Below, in pieces: positions 41,742-51,487 of a stretch of 64,000 bases of DNA (position 1 is its first letter; the number at the start of each line of letters is the position of its first letter). The DNA is taken from assembly GCA_038251425.1 (NCBI GenBank), contig JBBSBI010000007.1:9530-73529 (forward strand), given 5' to 3'. The stretch comes from JBBRRP01 sp038251425 (GTDB taxonomy: Bacteria > Myxococcota_A > Polyangia > Polyangiales > Polyangiaceae). The notes under the pieces are model-generated. The model saw only the letters and a list, made by a program, of their open reading frames with translations, ran no database searches and was not told where the DNA came from. Made by a program: the position numbers and the translations under genes.

Positions 41742-44566
41742 CCTCGACGCGCTGTCTTCAAAGATAGCGCGGGGGACGCCCGAACGGGTAGCGATTTACG
41801 ATCAAACAGCCGCACTCGGCGGAGCAGGAGATCAATCAGGAAACAGGCTAGCGCTAGGAATACGAAGCTCTGCCAAATCTCCTCGTGAAAAGCAATTTGC
41901 TCAGAGCCAGGCAAAAACAGCTGGGTGGCCGCCGGGTTCACCAGGCCTCCTCCAATCAGAGCAGCCCGCGCCAAACGCTCGGTGTCGGGCCGGACTTCCG
42001 AATACTCAGCCGGATACGGCTGACTCACGTGGCCAAAGCTTTCGGCGACCGCGCTCTCCACGCCGTCGCGGCCCACCCGAGTATGCTTGGCGCGGAGCGC
42101 AAACGTTCCGTAACCATCGAGCTTAAAGCGCGCCTCGTAGCGCCCAGGTGCACTCTGCACGAGCGGGTACGTGGAGATCTTTCCGGGATTGGCGCTCGAC
42201 GCAACTTTCAGAATTGAGCGGAGGTTGTTGTCAAAGCGCTCTTCGCCGTCAAAGGCATCCACCGTAGCGCGCACGTTTCCGCCGATAACCTCTGTCTGCA
42301 TTGGCAACTCGCGCGTACGGCTATCCCGCATGTGTTCGCGCACGAGCTGACCCCAAAACTGGCTGTAGCCTGGCCAACGCAACCAATCGACCGCCCACAG
42401 ATTCTTGAGATCGCTCGTCCAGGCGAGTGCCCAACCGAGGCCGACACGCCCACGCGCCAAGATGGGCTCGTCGCGATCACTGGCGAAAATCTGCTGCGCC
42501 GGCGCTGGCTTCATGCTCGTTGCTACGTAACCGTGCAGATTGGGTAACGACCCAACGGCGATCCCTTTGAGAAAATCAGCGGATGCCGTTAGCTGGGGTT
42601 GGAACCATTCTTCGACCGCCGCTTGACGTGCCACAAACTCCGCCTCCCGTGCAAACACCCGAGGCAGGCTATTTGCGTCGGGCACAGCATGGTAGCGGCC
42701 GCCCCCGGCGTCAGCGATCTGCTTCAACAGTTCGTTGTTCGCCTGTTCTCCAAGGCCCACGGTGGTGACCGTGATCGACTCCGCGAGCATCGCTTGGGCC
42801 AGCTCCGTGATGCCTTCGGTGGGGGCAGCACCGTCGGTTAACAGGATCACGTGTTTGCGTCGTGCTTGGACCACCGAAATGTCCTGATAGGCCATGTCAA
42901 GGCTGCGAAAAATTTCCGTGCCTCCACCCGGCTGGATGCGAGAAATATCGCTTTCGATCCGCGAGCGGAAGCGCGCAGGCTGCATGCGCACGTATCTTTC
43001 GGGTTGAGAATCGAAGGCAATCACCTCAATCAAATCATTCGGCTCCAACGTCGAGACCGTGGCGGAGCACGCCGCTTTGGCCATCTCGATTGGCAATCCC
43101 GACATCGACCCCGAACGATCGATCACGAGCACGAGCGCAACGCTGGGATTTTCCTTTCGATTGTCGGAATCCATCCGCACGGGGAGCAAACGTTCCAAGG
43201 TGCTGCCACCCCACCCGCCGAGGCCAAAGCCTGCTTCGCCACCAGCAAACAAGAATCCTCCACCCAGGTCCCGAACATAGCGCTCTACTAGCAACTCCGA
43301 GGCTTCTGAGAATTGCTCCTTCGGAACATCGGAGAGAACGACGAACGCAAAACGTTGCAGCTCAGCGAGCGTTGTCGGGAATCCAGTGGGGGAGCGAACA
43401 TCCACATCGAATTGCTGGGCTGAGAGCGCGCTCGAGAAATAGCCCGCTCGGCCTTCCTGGCCCTCAATGTAAAGCACACTCGCGCGACCTGGCACGTCGA
43501 GCGTGGCCTGAAAACGGTTGTTCTCAGAGAATTGATCTTTTGACAATAATTGGTCTAAGCGAAGCTCGTAGGTGACCTGCCCGCCAACGCGGACGACGCT
43601 TTGAAACTTCACTTCATTCTTACCTGGGTGAAGCTCCAACCGACGCACAGCGTCGAGGCCATTGAGTGTTTCGCCCTGGTATAGGCTGGCTCGCGCCACC
43701 GCCTCTTGGGTTGCGAAAACCGAAGCAATGATCTCGAACGGCTGCCCAATGTCCACCTTCGCAGGCAACGCCAATTCGATGATGGCAACCTCCGGGGGCA
43801 GAGGCCGATTGAAAACCTTAGTCGACACTCTCACGCCAGCGGCCCGAGCGTTTGGGATCTCCGCAAGCAGCTCGCCCTCAGTCTCAATGCCGTCACTCAA
43901 GAGCAACAGCCGCTTCAGGTACCCTTCTGGAAATACCGCCAAGCCGAGCCGCAACGCTGCCTGAAGATTGCTCGCACTGCCTCCCTTATCGTCACTCTCG
44001 ACCACGCTCTTTTCAGGCTTTTTCCCCGCTACCGCCGCCAACCGGTGTCGGAGCGCTAGCGCCGAAGGCAGCGTTGTTCCGCCACTCAATTCGAGCACTT
44101 TTGGGCGCGAGGCGAAGGTGATGATCTTGACGCGATCGTCGGGGCGTTTGGCCGCCAACAAATCCGCAATGGTTGACCGCGCATCCTCCAAAGCGGCGTC
44201 GGGCACCGAATCGCTCACGTCGATCAACAACACCGTGCAAATCTTGTTCGTCTTCGAGGTCTTCGACGGCTGAGAAAGCGCGCAGCCCAACGCCAGGAAA
44301 AATAGTGACCTGAACACCACCGAGAGGATTCGCTGTGGCCAGGGCAAGGCAGCCAGCGAACGGCTAAGAACCCAAATCAGAACTGGCGCCACCAAGACCA
44401 AGCCGAGCGCCGCCGGGAACTCTACTTCGTAGTTAACGTCCCTGAACGCTCCTTGCCACCCGACACTTCGAAGCGGCCAGACCAAGCCGAGATAGAGCCC
44501 GCCGAGAATGAGAGCCAGAAGCAAGCTTGCAAGAAGCCCAAGCCATGCGGACACACGCTGGCTCAC
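41738..44566 (-). CDS. Large membrane VWA-domain protein of the MoxR operon
   Basis: 942 residues from a GTG at 44566 that overlaps the preceding stop (GTGA); a GTG at 44596 is also possible. N-terminal membrane helices (LGLLASLLLALILGGLYLGL; VEFPAALGLVLVAPVLIWVL; LSVVFRSLFFLALGCALSQP) flank a first VWA domain (TVLLIDVSDSVPDAALEDA; MIDAS-like DxSxS). A glutamine-amidotransferase-like stretch follows (ASVLYIEGQEGRAGYFSSAL, ELLVERYVRDLGGGFLFAGG), then a second, complete VWA with VLVIDRSGSMSG, and a C-terminal beta domain. VWA MIDAS sites bind metal and protein ligands, here probably substrates delivered to MoxR. Confidence 0.85.
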   Translation of the reverse strand: MSQRVSAWLGLLASLLLALILGGLYLGLVWPLRSVGWQGAFRDVNYEVEFPAALGLVLVAPVLIWVLSRSLAALPWPQRILSVVFRSLFFLALGCALSQPSKTSKTNKICTVLLIDVSDSVPDAALEDARSTIADLLAAKRPDDRVKIITFASRPKVLELSGGTTLPSALALRHRLAAVAGKKPEKSVVESDDKGGSASNLQAALRLGLAVFPEGYLKRLLLLSDGIETEGELLAEIPNARAAGVRVSTKVFNRPLPPEVAIIELALPAKVDIGQPFEIIASVFATQEAVARASLYQGETLNGLDAVRRLELHPGKNEVKFQSVVRVGGQVTYELRLDQLLSKDQFSENNRFQATLDVPGRASVLYIEGQEGRAGYFSSALSAQQFDVDVRSPTGFPTTLAELQRFAFVVLSDVPKEQFSEASELLVERYVRDLGGGFLFAGGEAGFGLGGWGGSTLERLLPVRMDSDNRKENPSVALVLVIDRSGSMSGLPIEMAKAACSATVSTLEPNDLIEVIAFDSQPERYVRMQPARFRSRIESDISRIQPGGGTEIFRSLDMAYQDISVVQARRKHVILLTDGAAPTEGITELAQAMLAESITVTTVGLGEQANNELLKQIADAGGGRYHAVPDANSLPRVFAREAEFVARQAAVEEWFQPQLTASADFLKGIAVGSLPNLHGYVATSMKPAPAQQIFASDRDEPILARGRVGLGWALAWTSDLKNLWAVDWLRWPGYSQFWGQLVREHMRDSRTRELPMQTEVIGGNVRATVDAFDGEERFDNNLRSILKVASSANPGKISTYPLVQSAPGRYEARFKLDGYGTFALRAKHTRVGRDGVESAVAESFGHVSQPYPAEYSEVRPDTERLARAALIGGGLVNPAATQLFLPGSEQIAFHEEIWQSFVFLALACFLIDLLLRRVRLFDRKSLPVRASPALSLKTARRG

Positions 44567-46431
44567 ACCGTTAGCCGCCTGTGGTAAGTGAACCACTCAA
44601 GAGTACTGACGAACGCCACGGCTATTAGCAAATAGCCCCAATATCTTTGCCTTAAACCGGGTTCAAAACCGCTCACCATTTGGGCCTTGGCCCCGGCCAC
44701 GACGAGCTCGGATTGCGGCGTGATCCGGCTTTCCGCTGAATCCTGCAGATTTGCCGCAAAGCTGAACGGCGCCAGCGCACCTGCCCAGCTGAGCCTGTAG
44801 AAGCCCGCATACTCACCGAAATGCTCCGCTCGGCCTTGACGCACGGGAAGCGAAACTCGCGAAGCATCGGGCCGAAGGAGCTCCGCTGTTTCGAGCCCTG
44901 CTGGCACTCGCAATCGCCAGATATCTCCTGTTCGATACGCAGACTGGTACTCCGCATCCTGCTCAACGAATGTGTTAATGGTGTTCAAAATCAAGAGCGG
45001 CCAAGCCACACGCAAAACTAAATCGCTGTCCCTCGGGTCGAATCCGAGCGCCACGAAAGACTGACCCGCGCGGGTGCCACTCACGAGGATGGGGCCAAGC
45101 TCACTCGCACCAAGCACGTGATCTCCGGGCTCAGGCTTGAACGCATAGCCACTGGCCACTTGAACATCCAAGAGTTCCATAAAACGCAGCAAGGAACTCT
45201 TACGATCCCAGGTGTCGAATCCGAAATTCTCAAGCTTCGGCCCACGTTTCAGCGGAGAACCGGTAGCTGGTGGATTCAGATACAGCCTTGCGCCCGTCTT
45301 GGGAGCCGCTGGCGGCGCGACGCCATCCAAGATCGTGACGTCAAAACTACCCTTGGGCGGGTATGCCGAGGGCTCCACTTGCGTCACGTCCAGGTACTCA
45401 TCCAGCAACAACGCCGCTTCGAGGTACGTATTTCCGGTTGTGACGACCAGAATCTTTGCGCGCCTTCGCTCCGGCATCCGCGCAAACGCGCGATTATCAT
45501 TCGGAAGATAATCCTTGCCTTCCAGCACACGAATCCGCGCCTCAAGCTGCTGGCTAGCACCCGCGAGATCCGTATAGAAACGCGGCACTCGTTCGCCGGG
45601 TTCGACTCGCAATTGACTCACATCAATCACCTGTCCATCGCCAAAGAGCGAAAGCTCCACCAGCGCGGCCTTCTTTCCGGTATTCTCTAGCGCGAGCAAG
45701 ACTTCGTAACGCGACTTATCCAGAGGATAACGCCGCGCCGAAAGTTCGGTGATCGCTAGATTGTCCGATTCCTTCCCCACGCCGATGAAGCTGAGCTTTG
45801 CACCGAGCGGCTCCCTGAGCGGCGCCGGGGCAACGAACGCGCCATCCGAGACGACGATCACTTCTGCGTTCGGCAGACCCCGCAAGACATCCTGTGCGAA
45901 GGTGAGGCCTTGCTGCAGGTCAAGCGCCGTGTCCGTGCAGCGCACCTTCTCGACAGCTTGACGCAACACCCCCGTCTCCGAGGTGAGCGGAGAGAGAGCT
46001 CGCACGTTGGCGTCGAGTTTGGCGATGAGCATGCGATCTTCGCTCTTCAGACCAGAAATCAGCTCCAGGAGCTTCTTTTTCGCTAATTCCAAGCGATTCT
46101 TGTCGACATCAGTGGCGGCCATCGAAGCACTGGAGTCCAACAGCACCACGAGATTGCGCGCCGCCAGCGCACTGGCTTCTGGCCTTGGGTCCCCGAGCGC
46201 CAAGACCAGCGCGGCCAACATGGCCAGCTGCAAGAGCAGCGAGAGCCAGCGCTTCAATTGCGAGAAGAAGGTTGAAGCTTCCCGATCTTTGAGCACCCGT
46301 TCCCACAGGCTCGCGAACGGCACCGCCACAGGCCGCCGGCGCAGCTTCAGAATGTAGAGCACGACGGTCGCCAGCGTGACGCCACCGCTAACAAGCACCA
46401 GAGTGGTGAGGGGCAGCCCAGCCAAGAACAT
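44563..46431 (-). CDS. BatA-type VWA membrane protein
   Basis: 622 residues. Begins with the aerotolerance-regulator N-terminal pattern (VLYILKLRRRPVAVPFASLW), two helices, then VWA MIDAS LVVLLDSSASMAATDVDKNR and a metal-binding SDGAF. A C-terminal membrane helix near YWGYLLIAVAFVSTLEWF. Functionally grouped with the MoxR AAA+ ATPase and the DUF58 protein. Starts one base inside the DUF58 stop; ends overlapping the next VWA gene. Confidence 0.9.
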   Translation of the reverse strand: MFLAGLPLTTLVLVSGGVTLATVVLYILKLRRRPVAVPFASLWERVLKDREASTFFSQLKRWLSLLLQLAMLAALVLALGDPRPEASALAARNLVVLLDSSASMAATDVDKNRLELAKKKLLELISGLKSEDRMLIAKLDANVRALSPLTSETGVLRQAVEKVRCTDTALDLQQGLTFAQDVLRGLPNAEVIVVSDGAFVAPAPLREPLGAKLSFIGVGKESDNLAITELSARRYPLDKSRYEVLLALENTGKKAALVELSLFGDGQVIDVSQLRVEPGERVPRFYTDLAGASQQLEARIRVLEGKDYLPNDNRAFARMPERRRAKILVVTTGNTYLEAALLLDEYLDVTQVEPSAYPPKGSFDVTILDGVAPPAAPKTGARLYLNPPATGSPLKRGPKLENFGFDTWDRKSSLLRFMELLDVQVASGYAFKPEPGDHVLGASELGPILVSGTRAGQSFVALGFDPRDSDLVLRVAWPLLILNTINTFVEQDAEYQSAYRTGDIWRLRVPAGLETAELLRPDASRVSLPVRQGRAEHFGEYAGFYRLSWAGALAPFSFAANLQDSAESRITPQSELVVAGAKAQMVSGFEPGLRQRYWGYLLIAVAFVSTLEWFTYHRRLTV

Positions 46432-47372
46432 CAGCGCAGAAATCCTCCGCGGCGAAACACGCGTAACACCAGCTCGTCAAAGGGCACGTCAATATTGGCG
46501 GCGAAGTACGGGACGGTCCGGCTCGCGCAGAAACGCTCAATTGCTGACTGATAGTGCGCTACCGCTTCCGCCACTTTGCGCAACAAGCCATCCGTTATCG
46601 TCACGTCACGCTCTTCTCCCGTCTCGCAGTCGTAAATGCGCACGTCACCCTTCAAGTCGGAAACAGCATCCCGAGGATCTACCAGGTGCAACACGTAAGG
46701 CTCAAACTTGTTGAACCGGAGAACGTTGATGCCGCGTTCGAAACCTGCGGGATCATACAGATCGCTGATCAACACCGCCAACCCACGCCGCTTATGTTGA
46801 GCTACGAATTTGGTGAGGCAAGCCTCAAGATCGGTGACCCCGCTCGGCTGAAGTTGGTTCAAGAAGCGAAACACTTGCAAGATGCGGCCTTTGCCGCGCG
46901 TCGTCGGGAGTGTGCTTTTGATCTCGTCGCTCACACCCACAATCGTGACTCGATCCAGGTTTGCCAGGCCCACATAAGCTAACGCCGCGCACAGCCGCCG
47001 CGCCTGATCGAACTTCCGCTCGTCGCGAAAGCCCATGGAGCTCGAACAATCCACCAACAAGTAGATGCTCAGATCTTCCTCTTCCTCGTACAAACGCACG
47101 AGTAGGCGTCCAAACCGCCGATAGGCATTCCAATCCACCGTACGAAAATCATCCCCGACTGTGTACTCACGATGATCCGCGAACTCGATGCCGCTGCCCT
47201 GCTTCTTGCTGCGCCGTTCTGCGCGTTGGCGCCCAGCAAAAACACGCCGACTGACTAGCGCTAGCATTTCTAACTTACGCTGAAATTGCTCGTCAAATAG
47301 CCCAATTCCTGGCGCCTTGGAGCGCGCAGCTTCGCCACTTTTCGGCCTCCGGAAAAGCTCAAACAAGCCCAT
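46431..47372 (-). CDS. DUF58 domain protein
   Basis: 313 residues. Carries the DUF58 signature YTVGDDFRTVDWNAYRRFGR and a VWA-like site (IYLLVDCSSSMGFRDERKFD). DUF58 proteins sit in MoxR operons and probably help the AAA+ ATPase act on envelope or metalloproteins. Overlaps the following VWA gene by one base and is 5 bases after the MoxR gene. Confidence 0.93.
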   Translation of the reverse strand: MGLFELFRRPKSGEAARSKAPGIGLFDEQFQRKLEMLALVSRRVFAGRQRAERRSKKQGSGIEFADHREYTVGDDFRTVDWNAYRRFGRLLVRLYEEEEDLSIYLLVDCSSSMGFRDERKFDQARRLCAALAYVGLANLDRVTIVGVSDEIKSTLPTTRGKGRILQVFRFLNQLQPSGVTDLEACLTKFVAQHKRRGLAVLISDLYDPAGFERGINVLRFNKFEPYVLHLVDPRDAVSDLKGDVRIYDCETGEERDVTITDGLLRKVAEAVAHYQSAIERFCASRTVPYFAANIDVPFDELVLRVFRRGGFLR

Positions 47373-47377
47373 CGCTC

Positions 47378-48394
47378 TTAGGCGCTCTCAGGCAGCTGGC
47401 TGAGAATTTGTTCGATCACGTCGTCCGTGGTGACGCCTTCGGCTTCACCTTCGAAGTTGAGCAAAATCCGGTGCCGGAGCGCGAGCGGCGCCACACTTCG
47501 AATGTCCTCGATACCTGGAGCGAAACGACCATCAAAGAGCGCTTGGATCTTGGCCCCGAGCAACATGGCTTGCAGCCCGCGCGGGGAGGCACCCGTCCGC
47601 ACGAAGCGTTGAACTTTGTCGAAAGCTTTCCCGGTCTGAACGTGCGTGGCCTGCAGCAGCCGCACTGCGTAGTCTTGAACGTGGCGCGCGACGGCCACTT
47701 GTCGCACCAGCTTCTGCATGCCAAGAATTTCCTCTCGCTCCAGCACAGCCTTCACCTCAGCTTCGTGGAGCGTCGTCGTGCGATCTACAATGCTGTGCAA
47801 CTCTTCTCGAGAGGGAAATGTGACTGCAAGCTTGTAGAAAAAGCGATCCAGCTGCGCCTCGGGCAAGGGATAGGTGCCCTCCATTTCGAGGGGATTTTGG
47901 GTCGCCATCACCAGATAGGGTTCCTCGATCGTGTACGTGGTGCGCCCGACCGTGACGCGGTGTTCCTGCATCGCTTCGAGGAGTGCGCTCTGGGTTTTGG
48001 GGGTGGCCCGATTCACCTCGTCCGCCAAGACAATGTGCGAAAAAATAGGCCCTTTGCGAAACTCAAAAACCTTTCCCGCGTTCGCGGATTCATCAATCAC
48101 GGTGGTGCCAATGATGTCCGCAGGCATGAGATCGGGAGTGAATTGGATGCGCGAAAAATCAAGGCGCACGGCTTGCGCCAACGTGCGCACCAGCATCGTC
48201 TTCCCAAGCCCAGGAACGCCCTCTAGGAGTGCGTGCGAACCCGCCAAGAGGCAGGCGATCACTCCATCCACCACCTCCTTCTGTCCGACGATCACACGCC
48301 CAATTTCCTGCCGGAGAGTGGCCACCTTAGTTTGAAAGTCCAGAACCTCTTGGGTCACAGTCTGATTCTCGCTCATGATGCTTTCGTCTTTCAT
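47378..48394 (-). CDS. MoxR-family AAA+ ATPase
   Basis: 338 residues. Walker A GVPGLGKTML, Walker B VLADEVNRATPKTQSALLEA, sensor 1 LVMATQNPLEMEGTYPLPEA and arginine-finger region QLDRF. Belongs to the helix-2-insert clade (MoxR/RavA). Acts as a chaperone with VWA partners, for example in maturation of envelope or cofactor-containing proteins. Its ATG overlaps the preceding gene's stop region (48391-48394). All ATPase motifs are intact. Confidence 0.95.
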   Translation of the reverse strand: MKDESIMSENQTVTQEVLDFQTKVATLRQEIGRVIVGQKEVVDGVIACLLAGSHALLEGVPGLGKTMLVRTLAQAVRLDFSRIQFTPDLMPADIIGTTVIDESANAGKVFEFRKGPIFSHIVLADEVNRATPKTQSALLEAMQEHRVTVGRTTYTIEEPYLVMATQNPLEMEGTYPLPEAQLDRFFYKLAVTFPSREELHSIVDRTTTLHEAEVKAVLEREEILGMQKLVRQVAVARHVQDYAVRLLQATHVQTGKAFDKVQRFVRTGASPRGLQAMLLGAKIQALFDGRFAPGIEDIRSVAPLALRHRILLNFEGEAEGVTTDDVIEQILSQLPESA

Positions 48395-50307
48395 TCTCGG
48401 GGGCGAATTAGCTGGAAATAACGCCGAATGTAGAAACGGTAACCAGCGGGGACTTCATCCTTGCTGATCACACTCTCGGCGACGGTTCGATAATCTGTGT
48501 AAACTTTACTGTAACCGCGTCCGGTGAAACCACGTTGCGCGGCGCCGTGGATCACTTCGGCGGACGCCGCACCTTCGCCGGTATCTGCGGCCACGACGGA
48601 GACATCTTTGAACTTGCCATCGAGCTTCGTCGAATCCCCACGCAGACCCCCCGCATGGCCGGTACCGTATTCGGCGCCTTGGCTGCCTTCGCCCTGACCC
48701 TGACCTGGTTTTTGGCCGCCGGGAGCGCCCGGCTTACCCTGCCCACCTGGAATATCTATTCCCTCACCGGGCCCACCGCGACTGAGCGTGATCGGGCCCT
48801 TCTGCCCCTTGCCGTTGGCTTCCCCGGGCTGTCCCCCTTCACCGGGAGCACCCTTCCCACCGCGAGCGCGCTGCCCAAATTTGAGCAAGCGTTTCATCTG
48901 CTCTTTCCCGGCTTGGCCCTGCTGCCGGAGCAGATCTCGGAGCTCTTCCAGGCGCTTCTTCAGCTGCTGTTTATCTTGCTGCGAGGATTCACTTTGTGCT
49001 GTGCGATTCATCTGCTCGGCGCCTTGCTCCAGATCTTTTGCCGAGAGCCCGGCCTCTTTCATCAACTTTTGCGCCGCTTCGGCGAGCTCCTTGTCGAGCC
49101 CCGCCAGGCCCTTGCCTGCGGCCGTAGCTTCTCGCTTCTCGCGATCCAGACGCTCGAGCTTTCTCTCTGTTTCCTTTTGTTCCTTGGCTTCTTGAGCTGA
49201 GAGCGGTTTCTGATCTTTTTTCTTATTTAACAAACGCCGAGCTTGACTCAACAACTCTTGGCGTCTCGCTTCGATGCGTTCTAAGCGCTTCTGAGTTTGC
49301 TGACTCGCCGCTTCAAGCGCTTTCTTGAGGCGTTCGAGGTCCGGTCGATTGAGGGGCTGCTTTTGTTGGCGAACTTTTTCAGCCAGTTTCTTGAGTTCCT
49401 TTTCGGCATTCACCACATCATGCCGTTCGAGCGCTTCCCCTAAGGCTCGGCTTTGCTGGCTCGATTTCAGCGCGGACGCGCGGTCTTTCAGCGCTTGCTC
49501 AAATGCTGCCTTCTCCGCATCCGAGGCATCTGCCAGATCACGCTCCAGCGCGTCGAGTCGCCGAAATACTTCATCGCGAGTTACCCGCTCACCCGCAATA
49601 TCCAACACCAGCTGATTGAAGCGTTGGATCGCCTGATTCACATCCGCCGTGTGCGGAGCTTCGGTAAGCTGTGCAGAAATCACCTTGAAATACTCAACAT
49701 CGTCAGCGGCGAGAACGAGCGCTTGGCTGGCTTTGGGCGCTGCCCGCTCCGCTTCCCGCACCACACGCACTTCGAGCAGGCTTAGCCCCAGCAGACCCAA
49801 AAACAGCCCCGCCACGAGCGGCGCCTCGCGCGGAATGAGCCACGGCACGGCTCGGCTCGGCGACAACTCTGGACCCACGCGAACGGCATCCAGGATCGCC
49901 GCCTCCATGAACGGCGTGCGTTCGGAGAGTGGAACTTCTGAAAAACTGAGCGCGTTGCCAACTCGCCCCTTGAGCTCATGAAAGTGATCCAGCAAGAGCC
50001 CACCCTCGCTCGGGCCTGCCCGGCGGAGCCAGGCCCGTACCGAGATCCCTAGCCAAGCGACCAACAATAAACTGCCGCCAAGCCAGAGCCACCCGCTTGA
50101 CCCATCCGAACGATGCGCAACCTTGACGTACGTCAGGCCGATCGCCGCATACCCGAGCGGAGCCGGAGCCCAACGAAAGGCGGTCGCAAAGAGCCGATTG
50201 AGGCGTGCCCGGGCCTCCGCGTTTCGGGCTTTTACGCGCAGAAGTGAAATTTGCTGGGGGCTTTTTCCCAATGCTTTGCTGGCTCCAAGAAGACGGGCCG
50301 CCCGCAC
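48391..50307 (-). CDS. Membrane protein with long coiled coil, first gene of the MoxR operon
   Basis: 638 residues from a GTG at 50307. Two N-terminal helices (LGYAAIGLTYVKVAH; WLWLGGSLLLVAWLGISVRA) and a third near APLVAGLFLGLLGLSLLEVR, then a 300-residue charged coiled coil (QKQPLNRPDLERLKKALEAA, ERKLERLDREKREATAAGKG, DKQQLKKRLEELRDLLRQQG) and a Gly/Pro/Gln-rich tail (GGQGKPGAPGGQKPGQGQGE) before a conserved C-terminus (TGRGYSKVYTDYRTVAESV). DUF4175-like layout is possible but not certain. It probably scaffolds the MoxR/VWA complex at the membrane. Confidence 0.78.
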   Translation of the reverse strand: MRAARLLGASKALGKSPQQISLLRVKARNAEARARLNRLFATAFRWAPAPLGYAAIGLTYVKVAHRSDGSSGWLWLGGSLLLVAWLGISVRAWLRRAGPSEGGLLLDHFHELKGRVGNALSFSEVPLSERTPFMEAAILDAVRVGPELSPSRAVPWLIPREAPLVAGLFLGLLGLSLLEVRVVREAERAAPKASQALVLAADDVEYFKVISAQLTEAPHTADVNQAIQRFNQLVLDIAGERVTRDEVFRRLDALERDLADASDAEKAAFEQALKDRASALKSSQQSRALGEALERHDVVNAEKELKKLAEKVRQQKQPLNRPDLERLKKALEAASQQTQKRLERIEARRQELLSQARRLLNKKKDQKPLSAQEAKEQKETERKLERLDREKREATAAGKGLAGLDKELAEAAQKLMKEAGLSAKDLEQGAEQMNRTAQSESSQQDKQQLKKRLEELRDLLRQQGQAGKEQMKRLLKFGQRARGGKGAPGEGGQPGEANGKGQKGPITLSRGGPGEGIDIPGGQGKPGAPGGQKPGQGQGEGSQGAEYGTGHAGGLRGDSTKLDGKFKDVSVVAADTGEGAASAEVIHGAAQRGFTGRGYSKVYTDYRTVAESVISKDEVPAGYRFYIRRYFQLIRPRE

Positions 50308-50478
50308 CGAAGCGAACCTTAAGCTGACACGCGGGGCCGGAGGGACTTGGCCATGCTAGCGCGACCTTCCGCCGCTGACCCATCACCCATTCCGAAAATG
50401 TCGTTTGCCTCTCCCAAGCACGCCCAGATGGCGGTAGTTTCAGGGCAATTGAGCGGATTTTGTAAGAGCGAGGAAACG

Positions 50479-51468
50479 ATGGTTGATTCAAAGACGGTGG
50501 TTTTGGTTGCAGACGACGAGCCCAGCACGCTCGCCATGGTTTCGGCGCACTTGCGGACCAAGGGCTTCCGTGTGCTCGAGGCCACAGACGGCGATCAGGC
50601 TTGGGAGCTGGCGCACGAGCACTTGCCTGACCTGATTGTGCTCGACGTGATGATGCCGGGAATGAGCGGCTGGGAAGTTTGCCGCAAGATCCGAGAAGCT
50701 GTTTCGCTCGCGCACGCTGGCGTTATTATGCTGACGGGTATCGGCGATACGTTGAACGAGATGACATCACCGCTTTATGGCGCGGATGCGTACGTCGACA
50801 AGCCCTTTGAATTCAATGATTTGGATCGCAAAATCGAAGACACGCTCGCTCGTCGACGTGAGGGAGCACTCGGCCGCGCAGACTTCGATGACGAAGATGA
50901 AGACGCCGACCCCGCTTCGGGCCCCGGACTTGCCAAAGCGAAAGGTTCCAAGCGTGGACCCCGACAACGGAAAGCCGAAGCCGCACAGACTGAGCTCAGT
51001 TTCATCACCAGTGCGGCGCCGTTTGTGCAAACCATAAAAAGCGCAAAAAAAGCCGCTCCGAAGGCTGCGAAAGCACCCGCAAAGTCTACTGCGAAGCCCG
51101 CCAAGGTTGCAGCCAAGGCGGTGAAACCCGTCGCCGAGCCGGCCAAGGTTGCAGCCAAGGCGGTGAAACCTGTCGCCAAATCAAAAGAGCCCGCACAATC
51201 AATCGCCAAGCCCGCTCCCAAATCCAAGAAGCCAGCCAAGCTTGCCAAGCCCGCTCCCAAATCCAAGAAGACCGCCAAGCTTGCCAAGCCTGCTCCCAAA
51301 TCTAAGAAGACCGCCAAGCTTGCTAAGCCTGCTCCCAAATCTAAGAAGACCGCCAAGCTCGCTAAGCCCGCTCCCAAATCTAAGAAGACCGCCAAGCTCG
51401 CTAAGCCCGCTCCCAAATCTAAGAAGCCGGCTAAGTCTGCGCCCAAGAAGAAAGCCAAGAAGCGCTGA
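50479..51468 (+). CDS. Response-regulator receiver fused to a histone-H1-like tail
   Basis: 329 residues from the ATG at 50479, behind GAGG; in-frame codons back to 50347 lack coding character. Receiver domain at about residues 3-125: VVLVADDEPSTLAMVSAHLR, phosphoacceptor Asp in DLIVLDVMMPGMSG, the Thr in VIMLTGIGD and Lys in YVDKPFEF, all present. The rest is Lys/Ala/Pro-rich, with acidic DDEDEDADPASG first, then KAAPKAAKAPAKS and six copies of a 13-residue unit, AKPAPKSKKTAKL. Such tails bind DNA non-specifically (AlgP, histone H1, myxobacterial CarD-like arms). No other output domain. Divergent from the MoxR operon. Confidence 0.9.
   Translation: MVDSKTVVLVADDEPSTLAMVSAHLRTKGFRVLEATDGDQAWELAHEHLPDLIVLDVMMPGMSGWEVCRKIREAVSLAHAGVIMLTGIGDTLNEMTSPLYGADAYVDKPFEFNDLDRKIEDTLARRREGALGRADFDDEDEDADPASGPGLAKAKGSKRGPRQRKAEAAQTELSFITSAAPFVQTIKSAKKAAPKAAKAPAKSTAKPAKVAAKAVKPVAEPAKVAAKAVKPVAKSKEPAQSIAKPAPKSKKPAKLAKPAPKSKKTAKLAKPAPKSKKTAKLAKPAPKSKKTAKLAKPAPKSKKTAKLAKPAPKSKKPAKSAPKKKAKKR
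51205..51438 (+). repeat. 39-bp tandem repeat, six units, in the response-regulator gene
   Basis: Six consecutive 39-bp units starting 51205, 51244, 51283, 51322, 51361 and 51400. Each encodes AKPAPKSKKxAKL with few base changes (GCC/GCT, CTT/CTC). The high identity implies recent expansion; units change in frame. Confidence 0.95.
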
Positions 51469-51487
51469 ACTCGACCTGAACTCGATC

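Noticed and set aside
50775..51458. Minus-strand Leu/Ala/Gly-rich repeat frame opposite the response regulator
   Set aside because: It is the complement of the Lys/Ala repeat tail; hydrophobic repeats arise from the antisense of Lys/Ala/Pro codons.
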